Source of the DNA: Streptomyces canus
Lineage (GTDB): Bacteria; Actinomycetota; Actinomycetes; Streptomycetales; Streptomycetaceae
Length of the DNA stretch: 64,000 nt
Direction: 5' to 3'
NCBI RefSeq assembly: GCF_041435015.1
Contig: NZ_CP107989.1
Location: forward strand, 7,874,001 to 7,938,000
In this document: positions 33,386-42,679 of the stretch, piece by piece
Position numbering within the stretch: the first letter of the stretch is position 1
Layout: each line of letters begins with the position of its first letter
Notes under the pieces: generated by a model
What the model was told of the DNA's origin: nothing
What the model saw: the letters and a program-made list of their open reading frames with translations, nothing else
Databases searched by the model: none
Translations under genes and position numbers: made by a program

Positions 33386-33412
33386 ATTGACGCAATCAAT
33401 ATATGGAGGGAC

Positions 33413-34969
33413 CTACTTCGTCACCGCGTCCAGTGCGTCCACCGTGCCCCAGCCGTAGAAGCCATTGCGGTTCTTGGACCCCTCGCACACCGCGTCGACC
33501 TTGCCGTCGCCGTTGATGTCGTAGGGATCCGTGCACGGCGTGGCGTCGGCCTCGGCGTACAGCAGCGCCTTCACCAGGGCCGGCGGGGCGTACGGATGCC
33601 TCGACTTGATCAGGGCGGCCACGGCCGCGGCGTGCGGCGAGGCCATCGACGTACCGGCCATGTAGCCCCACTTGCCGCCGGGCAGCGTGCCCAGGATGAG
33701 CCCGCTGGTCGCGGGCGGCAGCGGCGTCTGGTAGGCCGTCGAGTCACCGCCGGGCGCGGCGACGTCGATGACGCCCAGGCCGTGGTTGGAGAAGGACGAC
33801 TTGATGCCCTTGGCGCCGGTCGACGCGACCGTCACGACCCCCGGCAACTGGGTCGGTATGTCGAAGCACTTCGACGGGTCGATCACCCGGTCCGAGGGCG
33901 TGCCGTCGTTCGGCGAGACGGGATCGGTGATCTCGTCGGCCGCGAGGTCGTAGTTCTCGTTGCCGGCCGCGGCGACGTTGACCACGCCCTTCTTCTCCGC
34001 GTACCGCGTGGCCCGGGTGATGGCGTCCACGAGGGCCTTCTGGTCCGGGTCGTCGGTGCAGTTGAAGTACCAAGGGTCGGTGTAATAGCTGTTGTTGGTG
34101 ACGTCGACCCCATGCGTGGCCGCCCACACGAAGCCGCAGACCACGGCCTCCGTGTAGAAGTAGCCGTCGGTGGTCGACACCTTGATGCCCGCCACCTTCA
34201 CGCCGGGCGCGACCCCCGTCATACCGACGCCGTTCTTGGCGGCCGCGATCTCACCTGCCACGTGCGTGCCGTGCGGGCTCTCCGCGGCGCTCGGCCGCCA
34301 CGCCCCGTCGGTGGTGTCCGGCTTGCCCGTCACACAGTTGACCGACGCGGCCCGGTCGAAGTTCGGCGCGAGGTCCGGGTGGGTGTCGTCCACGCCGGTG
34401 TCGATCACGGCAACCGTCACCTTGCTGCTGCCGAGCGACTTCTCATGCGCCTTGTCCGCCTTGATGGCGGGCAGGTCCCACTGCAAGGACTCCAGCGGGT
34501 CCTGGCCGGCGGCGGCGGCGGCCTGCGCGGCGGCCAGCTGCGCCGAGTTGAGCGCCTTCGGCGTCCCCTCGTCGGTCGTCGACTGCGCGGGAAGCGGCGC
34601 GTTGCGCGTGTTGCCTGCCGACTCGACCCCGCGGACCTTGCGGATCGTCTTGGCGAACTCGGGGTTCGACGAGTGGACGACGATCACGCCGATCTGGTCG
34701 TACGACGTCACGATCGTGCCGCCGGCTGCGGCGATGGCCTTCTTCACCTGGGCGGAAGGGCCGTGCCCGGGGCGGACGTTGACGACGTAGCTGAGCGCCG
34801 TGCCGTCCGCGTCGGCGGAGGCGAGGACAGCACCGGTGACATCGGCCGTGGTGCCGGGCAGGCCGGACGCGGACGCCGTGGCGCCCGGCAGGAACGCCAT
34901 GGCCGTCGCCATGGCCATGCCGAGCGGGATCGCGAGCGCGCGCCGATGGCGCGAGTGGGGCCCTGTCAT
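33413..34969 (-). CDS. Secreted subtilisin-like (S8) protease B of a tandem pair
   Basis: 518 residues. Sec signal peptide (1-36, ending ATASASG); I9-type propeptide (about 60-125: LSYVVNVRPGHG to GVIVVHSSNPEFAKTIR); catalytic domain with Asp in VAVIDTGVDDTHPD, His in PHGTHVAGE and Ser in GTSMASPHAAA. The oxyanion Asn lies in AAAGNENYD. Six Cys match those of the upstream paralogue, so disulfides are likely. The C-terminus contains DINGDGKVDAV, a dockerin/EF-hand-like calcium loop. Starts 47 bases after the paralogue's stop, probably same transcript. Confidence 0.92.
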   Translation of the reverse strand: MTGPHSRHRRALAIPLGMAMATAMAFLPGATASASGLPGTTADVTGAVLASADADGTALSYVVNVRPGHGPSAQVKKAIAAAGGTIVTSYDQIGVIVVHSSNPEFAKTIRKVRGVESAGNTRNAPLPAQSTTDEGTPKALNSAQLAAAQAAAAAGQDPLESLQWDLPAIKADKAHEKSLGSSKVTVAVIDTGVDDTHPDLAPNFDRAASVNCVTGKPDTTDGAWRPSAAESPHGTHVAGEIAAAKNGVGMTGVAPGVKVAGIKVSTTDGYFYTEAVVCGFVWAATHGVDVTNNSYYTDPWYFNCTDDPDQKALVDAITRATRYAEKKGVVNVAAAGNENYDLAADEITDPVSPNDGTPSDRVIDPSKCFDIPTQLPGVVTVASTGAKGIKSSFSNHGLGVIDVAAPGGDSTAYQTPLPPATSGLILGTLPGGKWGYMAGTSMASPHAAAVAALIKSRHPYAPPALVKALLYAEADATPCTDPYDINGDGKVDAVCEGSKNRNGFYGWGTVDALDAVTK

Positions 34970-35016
34970 GATGAGAATCTCTCCACTTCGTATGCGGGAC
35001 AAGCGGTGCGGGCGGG

Positions 35017-36573
35017 TCACTTGACCGCGCGCAGCGCGTTGACGATGCCGAAGCCGTAGAACCCGTTGGCCCGGGTGCCGCCCTCGCACACCGCGTCCTG
35101 TGTGCCGTCGCCGTCCTGGTCGTAGGAGGCCGGGCAGCTCGTCGCGGACGCCTGCGCCTTGAGCAGCGCCTGCAGTTGGGCCGGGCTCGCCTTGGGATGC
35201 GTCGACTTCAGCAGGGCGGCGACGCCCGCGGCGTGCGGCGAGGCCATCGAAGTGCCCTGCAGGAAGCCGTACGCGCCGTTCGGCAGGGTGGACAGGATGC
35301 GGCCGTTCTGCGACGGCGTGTCCGGGATCTGGTAGAGCCGGTCGCCACCGGGTGCCGCGACGTCGATGACGCCCTTGCCGTATGAGGAGTAGTACGACTT
35401 GAGGTTCTTGACGCCCGTCGCGCTGACCGTGACGACACCGGGCAGCTGCGTGGGCACGTCGAAGCACTCGTGCGGATCGACGGTGCGCTCCACCGGAGTG
35501 GAGTCGTCGGGGCTCGAGGCGTCGGCGAGCGCGTCGGAGTCCAGGTCGTCATTGGAGTTGCCCGCCGACGCCAGGCTCAGCGTGCCCTTGTGCTGTGCGT
35601 ACAACTGCGCTCTGTTGACCGAATCAACGATGGCCCGCTGATCGGGGTCGTCCATGCAGTTGTACAGCCAGGGATCAACGTAGTAGCTGTTGTTCGTGAT
35701 CTCGACGCCGTGGTCGGCGGCGAACACGAAGGCGCACACGACGCTCTCCGGGTAGAAGAGGCCGTTGCTCCGGTCGGTCACGTTGATGGCCGAGACCTTC
35801 ACGCCGGGCGCGACCCCGGCCACGCCGACACCATTGCGGGCCGCGGCGATCTCACCGGCCACGTGCGTGCCGTGGTAGTCGTCCGCGGTGTACGGCCGCC
35901 AGGCGCCCGCGGTGGTGTCCGGGACACCACCGTCGCAGTTGGCCGACTGCGCGGCGGAGAAGTTCGGTGCGATGTCGGGGTGGGTGTCGTCGACGCCGGT
36001 GTCGATCACGGCGACGGTCACCTTGCGGCTGCCCGGGTTGATCTTGGCGGCCTTGTCGGCGCCTATCGCGCGCAGGTCCCACTGATCGGCCTCGAGAGGC
36101 TCGCTGTCCGGCGTGGTGGCCGAGGTCTTCGCGACCTGCGCGGCCTGCGCGTCCGACAGCACCTGGACCGCGCCCTCGTCCGTCGTGCCCGCCGGGGTCA
36201 GCGGCGAGGTGCGGGTGGCGCCGGCCGACTGCACCCCGCGCGCCGTGCGGATCTTCTGGGCGAAGTCCGGCGCGGAGGAGTGGACGACGATCACGCCGAT
36301 CTTCTCGTACGCGATCACGACGGTGCCGCCGGCCGCCGATATCGCCTTCTTCACCGACGCGATCGTGCGGTGGTCCACCTTGGTGTTGACGACGTACGAC
36401 AGGTTCGTCGCGTCCGCTGCCTGCGCTACGGACTCCGTGGCAGGGGCGGCCGAGGCCGCCGAAGGCAGGAAGCCGAGCGAGGCCGTGAGGGACAGCACGA
36501 CGGGCACGGCGAGCGCGAGACGGTTTCTTGAACGTATGGAACGTCTCGAACGTCTGGAACGCGGCTGGGACAT
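35017..36573 (-). CDS. Secreted subtilisin-like (S8) protease A of a tandem pair
   Basis: Also exactly 518 residues, and similar throughout to its neighbour downstream. Signal peptide 1-43 (RNRLALAVPVVLSLTASLGF core, cut near SAASA-AP); I9 prodomain (about 58-125); triad Asp in VIDTGVDDTHPDIAPN, His in YHGTHVAGE, Ser in GTSMASPHAAGVAAL; oxyanion Asn in SAGNSNDD. C-terminal DQDGDGTQDAV is again a calcium-loop-like motif, followed by a short domain ending VNALRAVK. ATG start with a GAGACCCC leader and a hairpin further upstream. Gene duplication is evident. Confidence 0.92.
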   Translation of the reverse strand: MSQPRSRRSRRSIRSRNRLALAVPVVLSLTASLGFLPSAASAAPATESVAQAADATNLSYVVNTKVDHRTIASVKKAISAAGGTVVIAYEKIGVIVVHSSAPDFAQKIRTARGVQSAGATRTSPLTPAGTTDEGAVQVLSDAQAAQVAKTSATTPDSEPLEADQWDLRAIGADKAAKINPGSRKVTVAVIDTGVDDTHPDIAPNFSAAQSANCDGGVPDTTAGAWRPYTADDYHGTHVAGEIAAARNGVGVAGVAPGVKVSAINVTDRSNGLFYPESVVCAFVFAADHGVEITNNSYYVDPWLYNCMDDPDQRAIVDSVNRAQLYAQHKGTLSLASAGNSNDDLDSDALADASSPDDSTPVERTVDPHECFDVPTQLPGVVTVSATGVKNLKSYYSSYGKGVIDVAAPGGDRLYQIPDTPSQNGRILSTLPNGAYGFLQGTSMASPHAAGVAALLKSTHPKASPAQLQALLKAQASATSCPASYDQDGDGTQDAVCEGGTRANGFYGFGIVNALRAVK

Positions 36574-36604
36574 GGGGTCTCCACATCATCCGGAAACGAA
36601 ACCG

Positions 36605-36630
36605 GCCCGAGACACAGGTGTCGCTCGGGC
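36605..36630 (-). promoter_or_regulatory. Stem-loop in the leader of the protease pair
   Basis: GCCCGAG (36605-36611) and CTCGGGC (36624-36630) pair, with ACAC/GTGT inside after one mismatch. It lies 32-57 bases upstream of the protease A start, in the expected 5' leader, and could affect mRNA stability or initiation. Function unproven. Confidence 0.4.
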
Positions 36631-36826
36631 AGGTACATGACGGGTGGTGCAGGCCGAAGCTATCTCCCGAAGTCGCTGGCCAGCAATGACTTCCCCAAGG
36701 TGAGTTCGGAAAGAAGCAAAGCGAGTTGAACCGGTCCGCGCGTGCCGCCGTGACCTTGGGCAGGGAAGGCGAGGACACTCGCGCCCGATCCCCGTCACAA
36801 CCGCATCCGCAACGCGAGGAGACTCC

Positions 36827-37183
36827 GTGGCCACCGACGCACCGCCACCCTCGAAAGAGACCCATAAACTCCCCACCACCGAGGAGTTCACCGAGGTGCA
36901 GGAGAGCGCGGAGTTCGGTGAACTGCGCCGCTCCTACCGCTCCTTCGCCTTTCCGCTGACCGTCGGCTTCATCGCCTGGTACCTGCTGTACGTCCTGCTG
37001 TCCAACTACGCGGGCGACTTCATGGGCACCAAGGTCGTCGGCAACATCAACATCGCCCTGGTCCTGGGCCTCGCCCAGTTCCTCACCACGTTCCTCATCG
37101 CCTGGTGGTACGCGCGCACCGCTGCCGCCCGCTTCGACCCCAAGGCCGAGGCGATCAAGTCCCGGATGGAGGGCGGCGCATGA
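36827..37183 (+). CDS. DUF485 membrane protein, ActP partner
   Basis: 118 residues: polar N-terminus, then FGELRRSYRSFAFPLTVGF, which begins the DUF485 domain, two spans (about 48-66 and 79-97) and a cytoplasmic basic tail. DUF485 proteins (YjcH) are cotranscribed with acetate symporters. GTG start with GAGGAG upstream. The ATGA overlap couples it to actP. Confidence 0.92.
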   Translation: MATDAPPPSKETHKLPTTEEFTEVQESAEFGELRRSYRSFAFPLTVGFIAWYLLYVLLSNYAGDFMGTKVVGNINIALVLGLAQFLTTFLIAWWYARTAAARFDPKAEAIKSRMEGGA

Positions 37184-38799
37184 GCCCCGCGATCACCCTG
37201 GCGGCCGGCGAGGCCAGCGAGCACCGAGGGCTGATCATCAGCCTGTTCGCGGTCTTCGTCCTCGCGACCCTCGTCATCACGATCTGGGCCGGACGCCAGA
37301 CCAAGGACGCCTCCGACTTCTACGCGGGCGGCCGCCAGTTCACCGGCTTCCAGAACGGCCTCGCCGTCTCCGGCGACTACATGTCCGCCGCGTCCTTCCT
37401 CGGCATCGCGGGTGCCATCGCCCTCTTCGGCTACGACGGCTTCCTGTACTCCATCGGCTTCCTGGTCGCCTGGCTCGTCGCCCTGCTCCTGGTCGCCGAA
37501 CCGCTGCGCAACTCCGGCCGCTACACGATGGGCGACGTCCTCGCGTACCGGATGCGCCAGCGCCCGGTCCGCACGGCCGCCGGCACCTCCACCATCGTGG
37601 TCTCGATCTTCTACCTGCTGGCCCAGATGGCGGGCGCGGGCGTCCTGGTCTCCCTGCTGCTCGGCATCACCAGCGACGGCGGCAAGATCGGCATCGTCGC
37701 CCTGGTCGGCGTCCTGATGATCGTGTACGTCACCATCGGCGGCATGAAGGGCACCACCTGGGTCCAGATGGTCAAGGCCGTGCTCCTGATCGCGGGCGCC
37801 CTGCTGCTGACCTTCCTGGTGCTGCTGAAGTTCGACTTCAACGTCTCCGACCTCCTCGGCTCCGCCGCCGACAACAGCGGCAAGGGCGCGGCCTTCCTGG
37901 AGCCGGGTCTGAAGTACGGCGCCACGGGCACCACCAAGCTGGACTTCATCTCGCTCGGCATCGCCCTGGTCCTCGGCACCGCCGGTCTGCCGCACATCCT
38001 GATCCGCTTCTACACGGTGCCCACCGCCAAGGCGGCCCGTAAGTCGGTCATCTGGGCCATCGGCCTCATCGGCGCCTTCTACCTGATGACCCTCGCCCTC
38101 GGCTTCGGCGCCGCGGCCCTGATCAAGCCGGACGAGATCATCGCCTCCAACAAGGCGGGCAACACGGCGGCGCCACTGCTGGCCCTGCATCTGGGCGGCG
38201 TCGACTCCAACTGGGGCGCGATCCTGCTGGCCACCATCTCGGCGGTCGCCTTCGCCACGATCCTCGCGGTCGTCGCCGGCCTCACCCTGGCCTCGTCGTC
38301 GTCCTTCGCGCACGACATCTACGCGAACGTCATCAAGCGCGGTCAGGCCACCGAGAAGCAGGAGATGAGTGCGGCCCGCTGGGCCACCGTCGGCATCGGC
38401 GCGGTCTCCATCCTGCTGGGCGCCCTCGCCCGCGACCTCAACGTCGCGGGCCTCGTCGCGCTCGCCTTCGCGGTCGCCGCCTCGGCAAACCTGCCGACGA
38501 TCATCTACAGCCTCTTCTGGAAGCGGTTCACCACCTCCGGCGCCCTGTGGTCGATCTACGGCGGCCTCGTCACGGCGGTCGGCCTGGTGCTGTTCTCGCC
38601 GGTCGTCTCCGGCAAGCCCACCTCGATGTTCCCGGACGTCGACTTCCACTGGTTCCCGCTGGAGAACCCGGGTCTCATCTCGATCCCGGTCGGTTTCCTG
38701 CTCGGCATCATCGGCACCTACCTCTCCAAGGAGGAGCCGGACAAGGGCAAGTACGCGGAGCTGGAGGTCCGGTCGCTGACCGGTACCGGCGCGCACTGA
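37180..38799 (+). CDS. actP: Cation/acetate symporter ActP
   Basis: 539 residues, about 13 spans, SSS family. ActP-like features: TKDASDFYAGGRQFTGFQNG (residues ~39-58), LAVSGDYMSAASFLGIAG, GRYTMGDVLAYRMRQRPVRT, GLPHILIRFYTVPTAKAARK (about 267-286) and LTLASSSSFAHDIYANV. It imports acetate and related short acids with sodium or protons. Together with the DUF485 protein it forms the usual yjcH-actP unit. Followed by a strong terminator. Confidence 0.94.
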   Translation: MSPAITLAAGEASEHRGLIISLFAVFVLATLVITIWAGRQTKDASDFYAGGRQFTGFQNGLAVSGDYMSAASFLGIAGAIALFGYDGFLYSIGFLVAWLVALLLVAEPLRNSGRYTMGDVLAYRMRQRPVRTAAGTSTIVVSIFYLLAQMAGAGVLVSLLLGITSDGGKIGIVALVGVLMIVYVTIGGMKGTTWVQMVKAVLLIAGALLLTFLVLLKFDFNVSDLLGSAADNSGKGAAFLEPGLKYGATGTTKLDFISLGIALVLGTAGLPHILIRFYTVPTAKAARKSVIWAIGLIGAFYLMTLALGFGAAALIKPDEIIASNKAGNTAAPLLALHLGGVDSNWGAILLATISAVAFATILAVVAGLTLASSSSFAHDIYANVIKRGQATEKQEMSAARWATVGIGAVSILLGALARDLNVAGLVALAFAVAASANLPTIIYSLFWKRFTTSGALWSIYGGLVTAVGLVLFSPVVSGKPTSMFPDVDFHWFPLENPGLISIPVGFLLGIIGTYLSKEEPDKGKYAELEVRSLTGTGAH

Positions 38800-38811
38800 C
38801 ACGCACCTCGA

Positions 38812-38847
38812 AGCGGCCGTGTCGTAGATCTCTACGACACGGCCGCT
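38812..38847 (+). terminator. Strong hairpin after actP
   Basis: Perfect 16-base arms (38812-38827, 38832-38847; AGCGGCCGTGTCGTAG and its complement) around ATCT, 13 bases after the actP stop. No U-tract. Confidence 0.8.
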
Positions 38848-38956
38848 CCGTACGTCGTGGGATCGGGCACTGTCGTTGTCAGCGGCGTCACGTAGGCTCG
38901 CAAGTGACGGAAACCGATGGAGCCGGCACTGATCCGCGACGAGGGAGGGGGCCCAC

Positions 38957-39946
38957 GTGCTCATCGACACCTACGGCCGGGTGGCCACCGACCTGAGAGT
39001 CTCGCTGACCGACCGCTGCAATCTGCGGTGCACGTACTGCATGCCGGAAGAGGGCCTGCAGTGGCTGGCCAAGCCGGATCTGCTCACCGACGACGAGATC
39101 GTCCGCCTGATCGACATCGCCGTCACCTCCCTCGGTATCGAGGAGGTCCGCTTCACCGGCGGTGAGCCCCTGCTGCGCCCCGGCCTGGTCGGCATCGTCG
39201 AGCGCGTCGCGGCTCTGGAGCCGCGCCCCCAGATGTCCCTCACCACCAACGGCATCGGCCTCAAGCGCACGGCCGGCGCCCTCAAGGCCGCCGGCCTGGA
39301 CCGGGTCAACGTCTCCCTCGACACCCTGCGTCCGGACGTCTTCAAGACCCTCACCCGCCGCAACCGCCACCAGGACGTCCTGGAGGGCCTGGACGCGGCC
39401 CGCGAGGCGGGCCTGACCCCGGTCAAGGTGAACTCCGTCCTGATGCCCGGACTGAACGACGACGAGGCCCCCGACCTTCTCGCCTGGGCGGTGGAGCACG
39501 ACTACGAACTGCGCTTCATCGAGCAGATGCCCCTGGACGCCCAGCACGGCTGGAAGCGCGACGGCATGATCACCGCCGGGGACATCCTGACCTCCCTGCG
39601 CACCCGTTTCGACCTCACGGAGGAGGGCTCGGACAAGCGCGGCTCGGCCCCCGCGGAACGCTGGATCGTGAACGGCGGTCCACACGTAGTGGGTGTCATC
39701 GCCTCGGTCACCCGCCCGTTCTGCGCGGCCTGCGACCGCACCCGCCTCACGGCCGACGGTCAGATACGCAACTGCCTCTTCGCCCGCGAGGAGACGGACC
39801 TCCGAGCCGCACTGCGTTCCGACGCCCCCGACGAGGAGATCGCCCGCATCTGGCGCGAGGCGATGTGGGGCAAGAAGGCGGGAGCGGGCCTGGACGACCC
39901 GACGTTCGTCCAGCCGGACCGGCCGATGTCGGCGATCGGCGGCTAG
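38957..39946 (+). CDS. moaA: GTP 3',8-cyclase MoaA
   Basis: 329-residue radical-SAM enzyme for the first step of molybdenum cofactor synthesis (with MoaC: GTP to cyclic pyranopterin). The SAM-cluster motif CNLRCTYC is at about residues 21-28, GGEPLLR near 70, and the second 4Fe-4S site in CAACDRTRLTADGQIRNC (about 254-271). The C-terminus ends SAIGG; the terminal Gly-Gly is essential in characterised MoaA. GTG start with GAGGGAGG upstream. No other moa genes adjoin it. Its stop overlaps the convergent small gene. Confidence 0.95.
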   Translation: MLIDTYGRVATDLRVSLTDRCNLRCTYCMPEEGLQWLAKPDLLTDDEIVRLIDIAVTSLGIEEVRFTGGEPLLRPGLVGIVERVAALEPRPQMSLTTNGIGLKRTAGALKAAGLDRVNVSLDTLRPDVFKTLTRRNRHQDVLEGLDAAREAGLTPVKVNSVLMPGLNDDEAPDLLAWAVEHDYELRFIEQMPLDAQHGWKRDGMITAGDILTSLRTRFDLTEEGSDKRGSAPAERWIVNGGPHVVGVIASVTRPFCAACDRTRLTADGQIRNCLFAREETDLRAALRSDAPDEEIARIWREAMWGKKAGAGLDDPTFVQPDRPMSAIGG

Positions 39947-40161
39947 GCCCCTTCGGGCGCCTGCCAGTCCTCGAACGGCACGACATCCTTGAGGAAGCCC
40001 CGCACCCCGAGGAACTGCGACAGATGCTCCCGGTGCTCCTCACAGGCCAGCCACGTCTTGCGCCGCTCCGGCGTGTGAATCTTCGGGTTGTTCCACGCGA
40101 GCACCCACACGGCATCGGCGCGGCAGCCCTTCGCGGAGCAGATCGCGGTCTCGTCACTCAC
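39943..40161 (-). CDS. Small conserved Cys/His protein
   Basis: 72 residues, VSDETAICSAKGCRADAVWV at the start, then NNPKIHTPERRKTWLACEEH and a FLGVRGFLKDVVPFEDW end. CSAKGC together with CEEHREH could bind a metal. Homologues beside moaA in streptomycetes are common; some carry doubtful names. I know no function. GTG at 40161 chosen; an ATG at 40203 would add 14 residues. It overlaps the moaA stop by four bases, tail to tail. Confidence 0.7.
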   Translation of the reverse strand: MSDETAICSAKGCRADAVWVLAWNNPKIHTPERRKTWLACEEHREHLSQFLGVRGFLKDVVPFEDWQAPEGA

Positions 40162-40364
40162 GGATTTCGTCTCACAAGCGGGGAAAGCGAGCGGGGAAAA
40201 CAAGCGGGGAAAAGGCGACGCCGAGCAGCCACGGGGGGAGCTGCCCGGCGTCGGTCTGTCGCTCCGACGGGGGATGCGGAGCGCGTACGAAGTATGTCAC
40301 GGGTAACCCGTCGTACGGCACTGGAACAACATGATTGATCTGAGCTTTCCTTGAGCTTGGTGCT

Positions 40365-40763
40365 TCAGGTCCGCTCGCGCGGTTCACCCCGTGCACCCGA
40401 CGCCGCCCCGCCCGCACCGCCTTCCGGCACGGGTTCCGCGAAGTCGTCATCGGCTCGCGGCGGCAAGATCATCGGCCGGGTGGGAGCGGTCACGAAGGTC
40501 GACGGCAGCGAGGGCGCGTTCTCCCGCCCCGCGTTGGCGATGACGACGGCGATATAGGGCAGAACCGCCCCGAGCACCAGCGCGACGATCGCGACGTGCC
40601 GTTCGACGTTCCAGAGCGTGGCCGCGAGCACCACGGAAATCGTACGGACCGTCATCGAGATGACGTACCGGCGCTGACGTCCGCGCACGTCCTCCTGAAG
40701 GCTCGTCCTGGCTCCGGTGATCCGGAACACCTGGGCGCTGCCGCCGCCATGCTGCTTCCGCAT
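40365..40763 (-). CDS. DUF3099-type membrane protein
   Basis: 132 residues: N-terminus FRITGARTSLQEDVRGRQRR typical of DUF3099, two spans (about 35-55 and 60-78, VAIVALVLGAVLPYIAVVIA), then a Pro/Ala/Gly-rich disordered tail. Function unknown. ATG at 40763; a GTG-rich upstream extension was rejected. Confidence 0.75.
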   Translation of the reverse strand: MRKQHGGGSAQVFRITGARTSLQEDVRGRQRRYVISMTVRTISVVLAATLWNVERHVAIVALVLGAVLPYIAVVIANAGRENAPSLPSTFVTAPTRPMILPPRADDDFAEPVPEGGAGGAASGARGEPRERT

Positions 40764-41010
40764 CACATTCCACCATCCGCCCGCATCGGACTCTCCGCGT
40801 TCCCCGCATCCGCTCCGTACCCGGTGGAGGTACCGGGCCCGGACAACTCCCACGTTACGCCGCGTCTGCGCCGCCTACGAGACCGGGGCACCTCCCGCCC
40901 GGGCGAACCGGCTCGCTCCCGGCACGTACGGCCGCACCCGGCATGCGGCGTAGCCCGAACGGACCGACACTGACCGTAATGCTCACGTCGAGCCGTACGA
41001 GGAGGCAGCC

Positions 41011-41289
41011 ATGGGCTGGTTGTGGGCGATCATCGTGGGATTCGTGCTGGGTCTCATCGCGAAGGCGATCATCCCCGGCAAACAGCACAGCCCCCTCTGG
41101 CTGACCAGCATCTTCGGCATGCTGGGCGCCGTGGCCGGCAACGCCATGGCGCGCGGGTTCGGCGTGGACGAGACGCCCGGCATCGACTGGAGCCGCCACG
41201 TCTTCCAGCTCATCGCCGCGATCGTCATCGTCGGCTTCGGCGACATGCTCTACATGGCGACGCTGGGCAAGAGGAAATTCCGGACCTGA
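41011..41289 (+). CDS. GlsB/YeaQ/YmgE family stress membrane protein
   Basis: 92 residues, three spans. MGWLWAIIVGFVLGLIAKAI is the characteristic start, IFGMLGAVAGNAMA the second span and HVFQLIAAIVIVGFGDMLY the third. These transglycosylase-associated-type proteins often go with Gls24/Asp23 systems. Function unknown. GAGGAGG upstream of the ATG. Confidence 0.9.
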   Translation: MGWLWAIIVGFVLGLIAKAIIPGKQHSPLWLTSIFGMLGAVAGNAMARGFGVDETPGIDWSRHVFQLIAAIVIVGFGDMLYMATLGKRKFRT

Positions 41290-41301
41290 GAGCCGTACGA
41301 C

Positions 41302-41338
41302 GAAGGGGGCGCCCTCCACCGGGAGAGGCGCCCCCTTC
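41302..41338. terminator. Bidirectional hairpin between GlsB-like gene and tyrS
   Basis: Arms GAAGGGGGCGCC (41302-41313) and GGCGCCCCCTTC (41327-41338), 13-base loop, between convergent stops at 41289 and 41354. The plus strand ends in CTTCTGCTG, the minus in CTTCG. Confidence 0.8.
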
Positions 41339-41353
41339 TGCTGTGCTCAGGAT

Positions 41354-42622
41354 CTAGGCCGAGGTGACCTCGACCGCGGCCAGGTTCTTCTTGCCCCGGC
41401 GCAGCACCAGCCAGCGACCGTGGAGCAGGTCCTCCTTGGCGGCCACCGCGTCCTCGGCCGCGACCTTGACGTTGTTCACGTAGGCCCCGCCCTCCTTCAC
41501 CGTCCGCCGCGCGGCCGACTTGCTGGCCACGAGTCCCACCTCGGCGAACAGATCCACGACGGCACCGAGCTCGGCGACCCGGATGTGCGGCACCTCCGAG
41601 AGCGCCGCGGTCAGCGTCTTCTCGTCCAGCTCCGCCAGCTCCCCCTGCCCGAAGAGGGCACGGCTCGCGGCGATCACGGCGGCCGTCTGGTCGGCGCCGT
41701 GCACCAGCGTCGTCAGCTCCTCCGCCAGCGCCCGCTGCGCGGCCCGGGCCTGCGGACGCTCCTCGGTCTGCTTCTCCAGCTCCTCGAGCTCCTCACGGGA
41801 CCTGAAGGACAGGATGCGCAGGTAGGTCGAGATGTCCCGGTCGTCCACGTTCAGCCAGAACTGGTAGAACGCGTACGGCGTGGTCATCTCCGGGTCGAGC
41901 CAGACGGCGCCGCCCTCGGTCTTGCCGAACTTGGTGCCGTCCGCCTTGACCATCAGCGGCGTCGCGAGACAGTGCGCCTCGGCCTCGGGCTCCAGCTTGT
42001 GGATCAGGTCGAGCCCCGCCGTGAGGTTGCCCCACTGGTCGCTGCCGCCCTGCTGCAACGTGCAGCCGTACCGCCGGTACAGCTCCAGGAAGTCCATGCC
42101 CTGGAGCAGCTGGTAGCTGAACTCCGTGTAGCTGATGCCCTCCTGGGACTCCAGCCGGCGTGCGACCGAGTCCTTGGTGAGCATCTTGTTGACACGGAAG
42201 TGCTTGCCGATGTCCCGCAGGAACTCGATGGCCGACATCCCGGCCGTCCAGTCCAGGTTGTTCACCATGACCGCGGCGTTCTCGCCCTCGAAGGACAGGA
42301 ACGGCTCGATCTGCGCGCGCAGCCGGGACACCCAGTTCGCGACCGTCTCCGGGTCGTTCAGCGTGCGCTCGGCCGTGGGGCGGGGGTCGCCGATCTGCCC
42401 GGTCGCCCCGCCCACCAGCGCCAGCGGGCGCAGGCCCGCCTGCTGGAGCCGGCGCATGGTGAGGACCTGCACCAGGTGACCGACGTGCAGGCTGGCCGCC
42501 GTGGGGTCGAAACCGCAATAGAACGTGACGGGACCGTCCGCGAGCGCCTTGCGCAAAGCGTCCTCGTCAGTGGACAGGGCCCACAGCCCACGCCACTTCA
42601 GCTCGTCGACGATGTCCGTCAC
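41354..42622 (-). CDS. tyrS: Tyrosyl-tRNA synthetase
   Basis: 422 residues, class I synthetase of the bacterial TyrRS type. HIGH motif as HVGH (46-49), tyrosine pocket [12 protein letters not shown] and [17 protein letters not shown] (about 165-181), GGSDQWGNL near 190, KMSKS-like KFGKT near 233, and a C-terminal S4 RNA-binding domain (about 355-420, [20 protein letters not shown]). ATG start. Transcribed after the tldD-tldE pair with a 57-base gap; I see no T-box leader. Confidence 0.96.
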   Translation of the reverse strand: MTDIVDELKWRGLWALSTDEDALRKALADGPVTFYCGFDPTAASLHVGHLVQVLTMRRLQQAGLRPLALVGGATGQIGDPRPTAERTLNDPETVANWVSRLRAQIEPFLSFEGENAAVMVNNLDWTAGMSAIEFLRDIGKHFRVNKMLTKDSVARRLESQEGISYTEFSYQLLQGMDFLELYRRYGCTLQQGGSDQWGNLTAGLDLIHKLEPEAEAHCLATPLMVKADGTKFGKTEGGAVWLDPEMTTPYAFYQFWLNVDDRDISTYLRILSFRSREELEELEKQTEERPQARAAQRALAEELTTLVHGADQTAAVIAASRALFGQGELAELDEKTLTAALSEVPHIRVAELGAVVDLFAEVGLVASKSAARRTVKEGGAYVNNVKVAAEDAVAAKEDLLHGRWLVLRRGKKNLAAVEVTSA

Positions 42623-42679
42623 GGTTCTCGTATCTCCTAGAAAGGTCCTCGGGCAGTCGAGTGACTACCGGCTACGAGG

